Shown here: in pieces, positions 1-6,287 of the stretch | Position numbering within the stretch: position 1 is the first letter of the stretch | How the letters are laid out: each line of letters starts with the position of its first letter | Assembly: GCA_934456315.1 (NCBI GenBank) | Contig: CAKSHG010000131.1 | Location: 1-6,287 of the forward strand | Source of the DNA: an uncultured Oscillospiraceae bacterium | GTDB lineage: Bacteria; Bacillota; Clostridia; Oscillospirales; Ruminococcaceae | Direction of reading: 5' to 3' | Length of the DNA: 6,287 bases | Position numbers and translations under genes: made by a program | Notes under the pieces: generated by a model | Databases searched by the model: none | Told to the model about the DNA's origin: nothing | The model's input: only the letters and a program-made list of their open reading frames with translations

Positions 1-12
1 TACTCCCAGGGA

Positions 13-41
13 TTGAAAAAGTCAAGTGAGTGTGATATAAT
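13..41 (+). promoter_or_regulatory. Extended -10 sigma-A promoter for the ASCH gene
   Basis: TTGAAA (13-18) and a perfect TATAAT (36-41) are separated by exactly 17 bases. A TG lies one base upstream of the -10 box (33-34), which makes it an extended -10 promoter. Transcription would start near base 48, leaving a leader of about 45 bases before the TTG start at 93. It may also serve the downstream fbp gene, because nothing between the two genes looks like a terminator. No gene is recognisable upstream of it in the window. Confidence 0.8.
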
Positions 42-77
42 ATAAATAAAGTATTGGCTTGACAAATCGGGACTTGT

Positions 78-83
78 AAGGAG
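78..83 (+). promoter_or_regulatory. Ribosome binding site that fixes the TTG start
   Basis: AAGGAG lies 9 bases upstream of the TTG at 93, which is normal spacing. The first in-frame ATG (108-110) is 24 bases from this site, too far for efficient initiation. The TTG is therefore the better start, although the protein family would tolerate either. Confidence 0.75.
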
Positions 84-92
84 AATTAATAA

Positions 93-440
93 TTGAAAGA
101 ACATATTATGAACTTAACCCCTTCTCCGATGCAGAAGATAAAAGATGGAAAGAAAACGATAGAGCTGCGTCTGTACGATGAAAAAAGAAAACTAATTTCT
201 GTTGGAGATACGATAAAGTTTATAAACACAGAGAATTCAAATGATACATTATGTGTAACAGTCATAGATTTATTTGTATTTACTTCATTTGCTGAACTAT
301 ATGATAATTTACCGTTATTAAAATGTGGTTATAGCGAGGATAACATAAATACCGCCTCGCCCGATGATATGGAAAAATATTATTCCAAAGAAAAACAAAG
401 TCAATTTGGTGTAATAGGAATAGAGATTTCACTTTTGTAA
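93..440 (+). CDS. ASCH-domain (PUA-like fold) protein, 115 residues
   Basis: This is a small, probably cytoplasmic protein of the ASCH superfamily, whose PUA-like fold is linked to RNA binding or to modified-nucleoside chemistry. The whole protein is one domain. The family signature GKKxxExR is at residues 19-26 (G19, K21, E24, R26), a VGD turn follows at 37-39, and a strand-rich C-terminus ends in VIGIEI. About 110 residues is typical for a free-standing ASCH protein. E. coli YqfB of this superfamily is an N4-acetylcytidine amidohydrolase that, from memory, uses a Lys and a Thr within this same motif. Here the Lys is kept, but the position I align with that Thr is Glu, so that activity should not be assumed. 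By direct count the gene is 107/348 G+C (31%), far below the fbp gene 53 bases downstream, which hints at acquisition by transfer. The exact substrate or RNA partner is unknown. Confidence 0.82.
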   Translation: MKEHIMNLTPSPMQKIKDGKKTIELRLYDEKRKLISVGDTIKFINTENSNDTLCVTVIDLFVFTSFAELYDNLPLLKCGYSEDNINTASPDDMEKYYSKEKQSQFGVIGIEISLL

Positions 441-493
441 ATTCCTGTTTTTCGTGCAGATAAGTTTAAAGATATTGTTCGAGGGAAAACAAC

Positions 494-2434
494 ATGGACA
501 AAAAATATTTGCTGCTCCTGGCAAAGGAGTTCCCGACGATCGACAGCGCAGTGAGCGAGATCGTGAATCTTTCTGCGATACGCAGCCTTCCAAAGGGAAC
601 GGAGTATTTTTTCAGTGATATCCACGGCGAGTATGAAGCGTTCCTGCATATGCTGAAAAGCGCTTCGGGAATGATCAAGAACAAGATCGACATAACCCTC
701 GGGAAGTCGGTTTCCGGAGCCGAACGTGAAGCGCTGGCATATCTTATCTACTATCCTGACAAGCAGCTGAAAAACCTCCGCATGAAGGGCGAACTGTCCG
801 ACGAGTGGCGCAGGCTGACTATATATCGCCTGATTTTAGTCTGCGAGGCAGTGTCGGCTAAATATACGCGTTCCCGGGTGCGCAAGCGTATCCCGAAGGA
901 CATGGTGTACATCCTTGACGAGCTTTTGAATGTCACCGATGATGTGGTCAAAGAATACTATTACGACGAGATAATCACGACTATTCTTGATACCGGCATT
1001 GCAGACCGCTTTATTAAATCTCTCTGTGAGCTTATCCAGTCGCTTGCCATCGACAAACTCCATCTGATAGGGGATATTTTCGACAGAGGACCCAGAGCCG
1101 ACATAATCCTTGACGAACTGATGAAAATACATGATGTTGATATCCAGTGGGGGAATCACGACATCTCCTGGATGGGAGCGGCTTCAGGAAACCGGGCGCT
1201 TATCGCGAATGTTATCAGGATCTCCATGCGGTACAACAATTTTGACGTGCTCGAGGACGGATACGGGCTTAATCTCAGGGCGCTTGCAGTGTTCGCAGGG
1301 GAGTACTATAAGAACGACGACTGCGTTCTGTTCATGCCGCAGACTCTGGATGACAACATCTACGACCCGGTGGACACAAAGCTTGTCGCAAAAATGCACA
1401 AGGCGATAACGATAATTCAGTTGAAACTGGAGGGTCAGCTTATCGAGCACCACCCAGAATGGGGCATGGGAAAGCGCGATATATTCCGAATGGTCGATTT
1501 TGACCGCGGAACAGTAACGATAGACGGCAATGAGTACGAACTGCTAGACAAGAACTTCCCGACGGTTTGCCGTAAAGATCCGCTGTCGCTGACGGACGCT
1601 GAAAATGAGCTTATGTCTGTGCTGGAGAATTCATTTATGCACAGCGAGCGGCTTAATTCCCACATTCGGTTCCTGTATTCAAAGGGCTCGATGTACAAGA
1701 CGATAAACGGAAATCTGCTGTTTCATGGCTGTATTCCGCTTGACGAAAACGGGCAGCTCCAGAGTGTGAATATCGCGGGAACGGATTATTCCGGCAGGGC
1801 TCTGCTTGATAAGCTTGACGAAATCGCGAACAAGGCGTATTTCATGCAGCCTGGCGAGGAAAAAGACTACGCCGCCGACTATATGTGGTATCTGTGGAGC
1901 GGAGCACGTTCACCGCTTTACGGCAAGGATAAGATGGCATTCTTTGAGAGGTGTTTCCTTGATGACAAGAAACTGCACAAGGAAAACTACAACGCCTATT
2001 ATCATTTTTCAGAGCAGGCGGAAGTCTGCGGCTGGATACTTGAAATGTTCGGGCTTGACCCGGAGAGAGGTCATATAATCAACGGTCATGTTCCCGTGAA
2101 GATAAAGAACGGAGAAAAACCCGTAAAGGCGGGCGGAAAGCTGTTCGTTATTGACGGAGGGATTTCCAAGGCGTACCAGAAGGCTACGGGAATTGCCGGA
2201 TACACGTTGATATACGATTCGCACAGCCTGAATCTGGCGGAGCACAAGCCGTTTGTTGCCGGCGAAAGCGAGCACACTCCGGAGATACATCTTGTTGAAA
2301 GGCTGGAACGCCGCGCAAATATTTCTGACACCGACAAGGGCGCGGAGCTTCTGGAGCAGATAAACGACCTTCGTGAGCTTCTGAGGGCATACCGTTCCGG
2401 TGAAATCAAAGAAAGCGGCAGACGGGTCAATTGA
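494..2434 (+). CDS. fbp: Fructose-1,6-bisphosphatase, class III
   Basis: This enzyme hydrolyses fructose 1,6-bisphosphate to fructose 6-phosphate and phosphate, the committed step of gluconeogenesis, in the cytoplasm. At 646 residues it is full length for the Firmicutes class III family (B. subtilis Fbp is about 670, with a longer N-terminus). The class is related to calcineurin-like metallophosphoesterases, and the expected metal and phosphate motifs appear in order: SDIHGEYEAF (41-50, with D42 and H44), GDIFDRGP (193-200), WGNHD (219-223), LFHGCIP (409-415), WYLWSG (465-470), INGHVPVK (529-536) and VIDGGISKAYQ (552-562). None is disrupted. The B. subtilis enzyme is Mn-dependent and its AMP inhibition is relieved by phosphoenolpyruvate; similar control here is inferred. 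The ATG is preceded by GAGGG (481-485) at 8 bases. No separate promoter is convincing, so transcription from the ASCH promoter is plausible. The gene ends 19 bases before the palindromic element. Three sampled 60-base rows average about 52% GC. Confidence 0.97.
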   Translation: MDKKYLLLLAKEFPTIDSAVSEIVNLSAIRSLPKGTEYFFSDIHGEYEAFLHMLKSASGMIKNKIDITLGKSVSGAEREALAYLIYYPDKQLKNLRMKGELSDEWRRLTIYRLILVCEAVSAKYTRSRVRKRIPKDMVYILDELLNVTDDVVKEYYYDEIITTILDTGIADRFIKSLCELIQSLAIDKLHLIGDIFDRGPRADIILDELMKIHDVDIQWGNHDISWMGAASGNRALIANVIRISMRYNNFDVLEDGYGLNLRALAVFAGEYYKNDDCVLFMPQTLDDNIYDPVDTKLVAKMHKAITIIQLKLEGQLIEHHPEWGMGKRDIFRMVDFDRGTVTIDGNEYELLDKNFPTVCRKDPLSLTDAENELMSVLENSFMHSERLNSHIRFLYSKGSMYKTINGNLLFHGCIPLDENGQLQSVNIAGTDYSGRALLDKLDEIANKAYFMQPGEEKDYAADYMWYLWSGARSPLYGKDKMAFFERCFLDDKKLHKENYNAYYHFSEQAEVCGWILEMFGLDPERGHIINGHVPVKIKNGEKPVKAGGKLFVIDGGISKAYQKATGIAGYTLIYDSHSLNLAEHKPFVAGESEHTPEIHLVERLERRANISDTDKGAELLEQINDLRELLRAYRSGEIKESGRRVN

Positions 2435-2453
2435 TTGAGCGTTTATCAGAATA

Positions 2454-2598
2454 GGGAACCTCTAAAAACCGATGTGAAAAGCAAAAATGGGCGGGGTGTG
2501 CCAGCTTATAGGAAAGCCGACGAAGTAAGGCTGTATGCCTTACGAGAGTGCTTCCCTAGAGTCAGGCATACCCTGCCCATCGGTTTTTAGAGATTCCC
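2454..2598. repeat. 145-base near-palindromic element (MITE-like or structured RNA)
   Basis: The two 21-base ends (2454-2474 and 2578-2598) are inverted repeats with a single mismatch; they begin GGGAACCTCTAAAAACC. Inside them, 2487-2502 pairs with 2565-2580 over 16 positions without a mismatch if G-U pairs are allowed. Then 2509-2517 pairs with 2550-2558 (9 positions, one mismatch), and at the centre 2525-2531 pairs with 2537-2543 (7 perfect pairs) around the loop TGTAT. The bases 2578-2580 can join either the outer or the second stem. There is no open reading frame of note. The end sequence resembles terminal inverted repeats of IS5-type elements, which would make this a non-autonomous MITE, but that is a resemblance from memory. 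The flanks (ATA on the left, ATT on the right) show no clear target-site duplication. A conserved non-coding RNA is the main alternative. Confidence 0.75.
2487..2588 (+). terminator. Likely intrinsic terminator after fbp, probably bidirectional
   Basis: The GC-rich 16-pair stem (2487-2502 with 2565-2580) is followed on the plus strand by CGG and then TTTTT (2584-2588). On the minus strand the same stem runs directly into a T run (complement of 2483-2487) and a second one (complement of 2477-2480). It lies about 50 bases past the fbp stop codon and before the promoter of the next gene, where a terminator is expected. The loop is very long and itself folded, so efficiency is uncertain. Confidence 0.55.
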
Positions 2599-2740
2599 AT
2601 TATATACCGATATCGGCAAAAGATCAAAAGATTTTCCAAGAAATACTTCATCATAATTTCCGATAGCGGCGGTCCGGAAAATGCTTGAAATGCGCCAGAA
2701 CAAAATTTGTAAAATTCGGGCGCAATTTCTTATGAAGTTA
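2599..2740. other. Gene-free spacer with small inverted repeats
   Basis: No supportable reading frame is present. Visible structure: a perfect 10-base palindrome CCGATATCGG (2607-2616); TTTCCG (2657-2662) facing CGGAAA (2675-2680) across 12 bases; and TGCGCC (2691-2696) facing GGCGCA (2719-2724) across 22 bases. The last pair encloses the odd palindrome ACAAAATTTGT (2700-2710). It ends 16 bases before the -35 box of the surface-protein promoter, so it could be a regulator binding site, but nothing proves that. Confidence 0.5.
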
Positions 2741-2769
2741 TTGACATATCTAAAATATTCTAGTATAAT
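2741..2769 (+). promoter_or_regulatory. Consensus sigma-A promoter of the surface-protein gene
   Basis: A perfect TTGACA (2741-2746) and a perfect TATAAT (2764-2769) are separated by exactly 17 bases. Transcription would begin near 2776, giving a leader of about 54 bases. The match is exact at all twelve positions, which suggests strong basal transcription, unless an operator or the leader holds it back. Confidence 0.9.
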
Positions 2770-2791
2770 ATAAGGAAATGGTTTGATAAAA

Positions 2792-2811
2792 GGGCTCTGC
2801 ATGGCAGACCC
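2792..2811 (+). promoter_or_regulatory. Leader hairpin upstream of the surface-protein start
   Basis: GGG (2792-2794) and TCTGC (2796-2800), with a bulged C at 2795, pair with GCAGACCC (2804-2811) around a three-base ATG loop. The stem ends 8 bases before the ribosome binding site GGGAGGT (2819-2825) of the ATG at 2830. It would sit in the 5' untranslated region and leave the binding site open. No T run follows, so it is not a terminator. A role in mRNA stability is possible. Confidence 0.45.
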
Positions 2812-2829
2812 GGACATTGGGAGGTACAT

Positions 2830-5800
2830 ATGACAAGAACAAGAAATCGACTTATTTCAGTCGGAATAGGATTGCTGCTGTTTATCTCAGCGGTATTGTT
2901 TATCATTCCGCAGAAAACGGCAGGCGCGGAAACATGGATCGAATCGGCGGCGGAATTTGCAGCCGGCGACGGCACCCAGGGCGCGCCCTATCAGATATCG
3001 AGCGCCGGGGAGCTTGCAAATCTCGCGAAGATGGTGAGCGGTGGAGAAACCTATGAGAGTACATACTTTGAGCTTACCGCCGACATCGACCTCGACGGCA
3101 AAGAGTGGACGCCGATAGGAACGACAGACAATCAGTTTGCCGGAAAGTTTTCCGGCAACGGGAAAACTATAAGGAATCTTACGGTCGGCGGCGGTGACAA
3201 CAGGGGTCTGTTTGCATACAGCAGCGGTGAGATCAAGGACATTTATCTTGAGAAGATAGATATCACAACAACTATGAACGCAGGCGGAGTATGCGCGTTC
3301 AACAGCGGAACCATTGAGGGCTGCGGCGTGTTGAGCGGAACTATCATATGCTCCAACCCCAACGGCGGTCAGCTCGGCGGTATCTGCAAGGAAAACAGCG
3401 GTACTATCAGCCGGTGCTTTAGTAACGCGTCAGTAAAAGGCGCAACCAGCGCTGGTATTGTTTTCGTCAACAAACCGAATGGCGTCGTACAGGATTGCTA
3501 TAATACCGGCACGCTCGAGGGTTCCTCCTCTGCAAGCGGAATAAACACCAACAATTATGGCAAAATTAAAACCTGCCTGAATCTCGGAGCGGTGATCGCT
3601 GAAGACAAGATCTCTGAAGAGGGCAGCGTAATAAGGGGTTACGGCATTTGCGTCATGAATGTACCTGGCGCTTCGCTGGAAAACTGCTATAGCGACAGCG
3701 ATGTGTGCCCCAAAGAGCTTTTCGGCGGTTTTAGAAATAATACTACAGTTTACTACAAAACCACCGCCGAACTTTGCGGCGGTTCGCTCCCTGATGGCTT
3801 CGATGGCAGCGTCTGGAACGTGGGCAGCATTGGAGGTATAGCCGATAAAGACGCAGCCGACAGATTCGCGGAAAGATCCTATACATATCCGAGCCTTAAC
3901 GGCGTAGGTACTGCCGCTGCAAGAGAAGTCGAAGTCTATAATTTCAGCACTGACTCCACCCCGGACTGGCAGGAGTTTAAGTATATTGAAACGGTTGAAG
4001 ATTTCAGAAAAATTGAAGATGATCTTTCCGGAAACTACGTTCTTGCCAAAGATATCGATTTTGGCGGCAATAGTTATCATCCCATAGCATATAAGAGCGG
4101 CACTTCCTTTACGGGAAAGTTCAGCGGCAACGGGCATACCATCCGTAATATCAGGGTAAAGTATGAATATGATTTAGTCGGCCTGTTCGGAACGAACAAG
4201 GGTCTGATAATGAACCTCGCTGTAAGCGGCGAAGTTACCGGCGAGGAGTATATCGGCGGTATCTGCGCAAAGAATGAAGGCACGATCTATAGCTGCTCTT
4301 TCGACGGTGAGGTAAAGCAATCGGCGACCACGCGGTCTAAAGGCAAGGTCGGCGGTATATGCGGCACAAACTATGCCACAATATCCAACTGCTTTAACTC
4401 GGCTGATGTAAGCGGTAAGAATTATATAGGCGGCATTTGCGGAGAAATGTATGGTAAAGACCCTGTAGTCGTGTACTGCGTAAGCGTTGGCAAGGTCAGC
4501 GGTTTCACAGGCTCTGCAATGGTCGGCGGTATCTGCGGATGTGGCAAAGACATTTCCTATGGCGGCAGCGCAGAATTGAGCCATTGCCGGTTTGACATGG
4601 ATGTCAGCGGGTCGATAAACCTTATCAATGGCGCGGGTAAAATAGACAACAGAGGCGATAATTGTTCATACAAAACCGAGTACCTTTGCGGCGGTAATAT
4701 CGACAGCTTAGACCCCGATATCTGGAATGCCGGAAAGGGAACTATAGTCACACCCGATGCAAAAGACGGCAAATTCGGCACCAAAACCTGCTATTATATG
4801 AGCCTTAAATGCTTCGGCGAATCCGGGGGCGTCAGCAGCGACGTCTTTAACTTTGCCTGCGCAGGCGGCAGCGACGACTGGCAGCCCTATACCCTTATCA
4901 GCTCTGAAGATGTTTTTCGTACCTATTGGCAGTGGGATGTGAAGTGGTCTGAAAATTTCGTTCTCGGCGACGATATAACCCTTGCCTATTCACTGGCGCC
5001 TAATGATTTAATTCCAGCGAGCCTGAGTACGGGTACGTTCAGCGGCAGGTTCAGCGGCAACGGTCACACTGTAACCATGACAGACGACAGCACCTATGGA
5101 CTGTTTGGCACAAACAAGGGTACAATCATTAACCTTGCGGTCAAGGGCAATATTGACAGTTCTGCCGGAAACAGCATGGATAATTATTCCGGCGGTATCT
5201 GCGCAGTAAACGACGGCACGATTTACGGCTGCTCCTTTGATGGAAAAATTTATGGCGGTGCAAACAATACCGGCGCTGTCTGCGGTCTTAATAACGGAAC
5301 GATCAGCAACTGCTTTGCCCTGGCAAATGTTGAAGCCACGAATGAGCTGGTCGGCGGTATCGCTGCGCTTGGCAAAGAGGGTTCTGAGCTGAAATCCTGC
5401 TACTTTGTAGGTACAGCATTCGGTGATAGCACAGTGGGGCTGATCAGTCTTTCTCACTCTGAAAATTGCTATTACAACAATGAGGTTTGCCAATTTGACG
5501 AAGAAGAAAGCGGCACAGGTCTTACAACCCTTGAGATGACGTCTTACGGCGCGCTTGAAAAGATGGGTTTTGATGGGAAAGTCTGGGAGAAGCTGCCCAA
5601 CGACGCGGAAAACGGCGTTGCATATTATCCCTCGCTTAAGGGAAGCACCTATGTACCGTCCGTTAAGTACGCCAAAAAGCTTGAGCTTAACCGTGTCGGT
5701 GATGAAGAACCTGTTTATGACGACGACATTACGTTCACAACAAAGGCGACGATAACCTTTGAAAACGACTATTATGGCGACGATATTTCCGCTGAGGATA

Positions 5801-6287
5801 ATACAGGCTCGTTCAATGCTGTGGTCGGCGGCAGAAAATATACCATTATAGACAACACGTTTACAGATATAGCGGCTGAAGCGGGCGATGTAATATACAA
5901 GCTCATTCATAGCGGGTCTGATTATTTCCCCAAGGACTATTATGAGAACTTTGTTGTAAAGGTCGGCATGAAAGCGCTTACAGTATATGAACTTAATGTT
6001 GAACTCCCTGATAACAGGACGTTCAGCAACATGGCAAAGGAAGTTACGGTAACACCGCAGCCCGACATAAGGGGCGTTGGCGAACTCACCGTAAAGTATT
6101 ACGGCGAGAACGGCAAGGAAGCCGAGCCTGTCAGCGCAGGAACGTATACATTTAAGATAGACGCTGCCGAGGGCAGCAACTATAAGGCGGCTTCCGACCT
6201 TACTGCTGAAAGCTGGAAGTTCACGATAGAAAAGGCTGGGGCTGAAACGCTTCCCGATACCGGAGTTTCGTACAGGTGGTCAACCGA
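2830..6287 (+). CDS. Secreted GLUG-repeat surface protein, 3' end outside the window
   Basis: The frame is open for 1152 complete codons and runs off the window. The start has GGGAGGT 4 bases upstream. Residues 1-33 are a signal peptide: basic TRTRNR, a hydrophobic core at 8-26, and an AGA cleavage site at 31-33. Three tandem GLUG modules follow (about 47-357, 379-663 and 683-937). Each has an entry segment, a GNGxTxxx...GLF core (109-128, 433-453, 743-759), several GGIC...GTI..C rungs, and an exit with a VW or IW pair and Y(P/M)SL. Residues 938-1152 look like bacterial Ig-like domains of MBG type, ending near FTIEKA (1131-1136). GLUG motifs are known from bacterial surface proteins, including IgA-specific peptidases, and are thought to build beta-solenoids. 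No catalytic domain is visible, so adhesion or surface display is inferred. There are 32 cysteines, all between residues 155 and 887. The anchor, if any, lies beyond the window. Confidence 0.9.
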   Translation, partial: MTRTRNRLISVGIGLLLFISAVLFIIPQKTAGAETWIESAAEFAAGDGTQGAPYQISSAGELANLAKMVSGGETYESTYFELTADIDLDGKEWTPIGTTDNQFAGKFSGNGKTIRNLTVGGGDNRGLFAYSSGEIKDIYLEKIDITTTMNAGGVCAFNSGTIEGCGVLSGTIICSNPNGGQLGGICKENSGTISRCFSNASVKGATSAGIVFVNKPNGVVQDCYNTGTLEGSSSASGINTNNYGKIKTCLNLGAVIAEDKISEEGSVIRGYGICVMNVPGASLENCYSDSDVCPKELFGGFRNNTTVYYKTTAELCGGSLPDGFDGSVWNVGSIGGIADKDAADRFAERSYTYPSLNGVGTAAAREVEVYNFSTDSTPDWQEFKYIETVEDFRKIEDDLSGNYVLAKDIDFGGNSYHPIAYKSGTSFTGKFSGNGHTIRNIRVKYEYDLVGLFGTNKGLIMNLAVSGEVTGEEYIGGICAKNEGTIYSCSFDGEVKQSATTRSKGKVGGICGTNYATISNCFNSADVSGKNYIGGICGEMYGKDPVVVYCVSVGKVSGFTGSAMVGGICGCGKDISYGGSAELSHCRFDMDVSGSINLINGAGKIDNRGDNCSYKTEYLCGGNIDSLDPDIWNAGKGTIVTPDAKDGKFGTKTCYYMSLKCFGESGGVSSDVFNFACAGGSDDWQPYTLISSEDVFRTYWQWDVKWSENFVLGDDITLAYSLAPNDLIPASLSTGTFSGRFSGNGHTVTMTDDSTYGLFGTNKGTIINLAVKGNIDSSAGNSMDNYSGGICAVNDGTIYGCSFDGKIYGGANNTGAVCGLNNGTISNCFALANVEATNELVGGIAALGKEGSELKSCYFVGTAFGDSTVGLISLSHSENCYYNNEVCQFDEEESGTGLTTLEMTSYGALEKMGFDGKVWEKLPNDAENGVAYYPSLKGSTYVPSVKYAKKLELNRVGDEEPVYDDDITFTTKATITFENDYYGDDISAEDNTGSFNAVVGGRKYTIIDNTFTDIAAEAGDVIYKLIHSGSDYFPKDYYENFVVKVGMKALTVYELNVELPDNRTFSNMAKEVTVTPQPDIRGVGELTVKYYGENGKEAEPVSAGTYTFKIDAAEGSNYKAASDLTAESWKFTIEKAGAETLPDTGVSYRWST
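2968..3900 (+). repeat. GLUG module 1 of the surface protein
   Basis: Residues 47-357. It opens with GDGTQGAPYQISSAGELANL, the usual entry segment of GLUG solenoids, followed by the LTADIDL strand and FSGNGKTIRNL (107-117). GLF is at 126-128. Rungs of the form GGxC...GTI..C follow, and the exit is a VW pair (328-329) and YPSL (353-356). It carries 11 cysteines and is the most diverged of the three copies. Confidence 0.75.
3964..4818 (+). repeat. GLUG module 2 of the surface protein
   Basis: Residues 379-663. It begins with a DWQ segment, then LAKDIDF, FSGNGHTIRN (431-440) and GLFGTNKG (451-458). The exit is an IW pair (631-632) and YMSL (656-659). It carries 14 cysteines when the short linker up to residue 677 is included. 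Its core is strikingly close to module 3 at protein and DNA level, pointing to a more recent duplication. Confidence 0.75.
4876..5640 (+). repeat. GLUG module 3 of the surface protein
   Basis: Residues 683-937. It again opens with DWQ, preceded by a linker (DVFNF) resembling the one before module 2 (EVYNF). FSGNGHT is at 741-747, GLFGTNKG at 757-764, and the exit is a VW pair (918-919) and YPSL (933-936). It is shorter than the other two and has fewer cysteines (7), consistent with loss of one or more rungs. Confidence 0.72.

Noticed and set aside
59..64. A second perfect -35 box (TTGACA) upstream of the ASCH gene
   Set aside because: No acceptable -10 box lies 16-18 bases downstream (the candidates overlap the ribosome binding site and match poorly), while the promoter at 13-41 is complete.
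836..1159. Minus-strand frame of 107 codons inside fbp
   Set aside because: It lies wholly within an intact, motif-complete phosphatase gene and shows no recognisable protein features.
2446..2606. Target-site duplication flanking the palindromic element
   Set aside because: The flanks (TCAGAATA on the left, ATTATATA on the right) share only A/T-rich composition; no direct repeat of 2 or more bases abuts both ends cleanly.
2587..2829. Minus-strand frame of 80 codons in the spacer between fbp and the surface-protein gene
   Set aside because: It overlaps the consensus promoter and leader of the surface-protein gene, matches no family I recognise, and has no evident promoter or clear ribosome binding site.
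3430..4137. Long minus-strand frame of 235 codons inside the surface-protein gene
   Set aside because: It is antisense to the GLUG frame, has no recognisable domain, and is explained by the repeated codon pattern of the sense gene.
5008..5910. Long minus-strand frame of 300 codons inside the surface-protein gene
   Set aside because: It is the same kind of shadow: antisense to GLUG module 3 and the Ig-like region, with no family resemblance. The sense frame is continuous with a signal peptide and ordered repeats.

Overview
The window looks like chromosomal DNA of a Gram-positive anaerobe of the class Clostridia, most likely a gut Ruminococcus or close relative. This is an inference. It rests on a class III (Firmicutes-type) fructose-1,6-bisphosphatase, strong AGGAGG-type ribosome binding sites, sigma-A consensus promoters, and a very large secreted GLUG-repeat surface protein. 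All three genes are on the plus strand. No phage, CRISPR, tRNA, rRNA or transposase gene is visible.

Layout: bases 1-92 hold an extended -10 sigma-A promoter and a leader. Bases 93-440 encode a small ASCH-domain (PUA-like fold) protein with a TTG start, in DNA of about 31% GC. Bases 494-2434 encode a complete class III fructose-1,6-bisphosphatase in DNA near 50% GC. Only 53 bases separate these two genes, with no terminator and no convincing promoter between them, so they may share a transcript. Bases 2435-2829 contain no gene. This stretch starts with a 145-base near-perfect palindromic element (2454-2598) that looks like a MITE (a short non-coding transposon-like repeat) or a structured RNA and can act as a terminator. 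It then holds several small inverted repeats and a textbook promoter (TTGACA, 17 bases, TATAAT) with a short structured leader. From 2830 to the end of the window and beyond runs one open reading frame of at least 1152 codons. It encodes a secreted protein with a signal peptide, three tandem copies of a roughly 260-310-residue GLUG module, and bacterial Ig-like (MBG-type) domains. Its 3' end lies outside the window.

The genes do not form an obvious single pathway. The phosphatase is core gluconeogenesis. The ASCH gene upstream is compositionally foreign to its neighbour. The surface protein is a separate transcription unit, insulated from fbp by the palindromic element. The items most worth a second look are that palindrome, the evenly spaced cysteine pairs in the GLUG modules, and the leader of the surface-protein gene, where a ten-codon reading frame ends exactly over the start codon.
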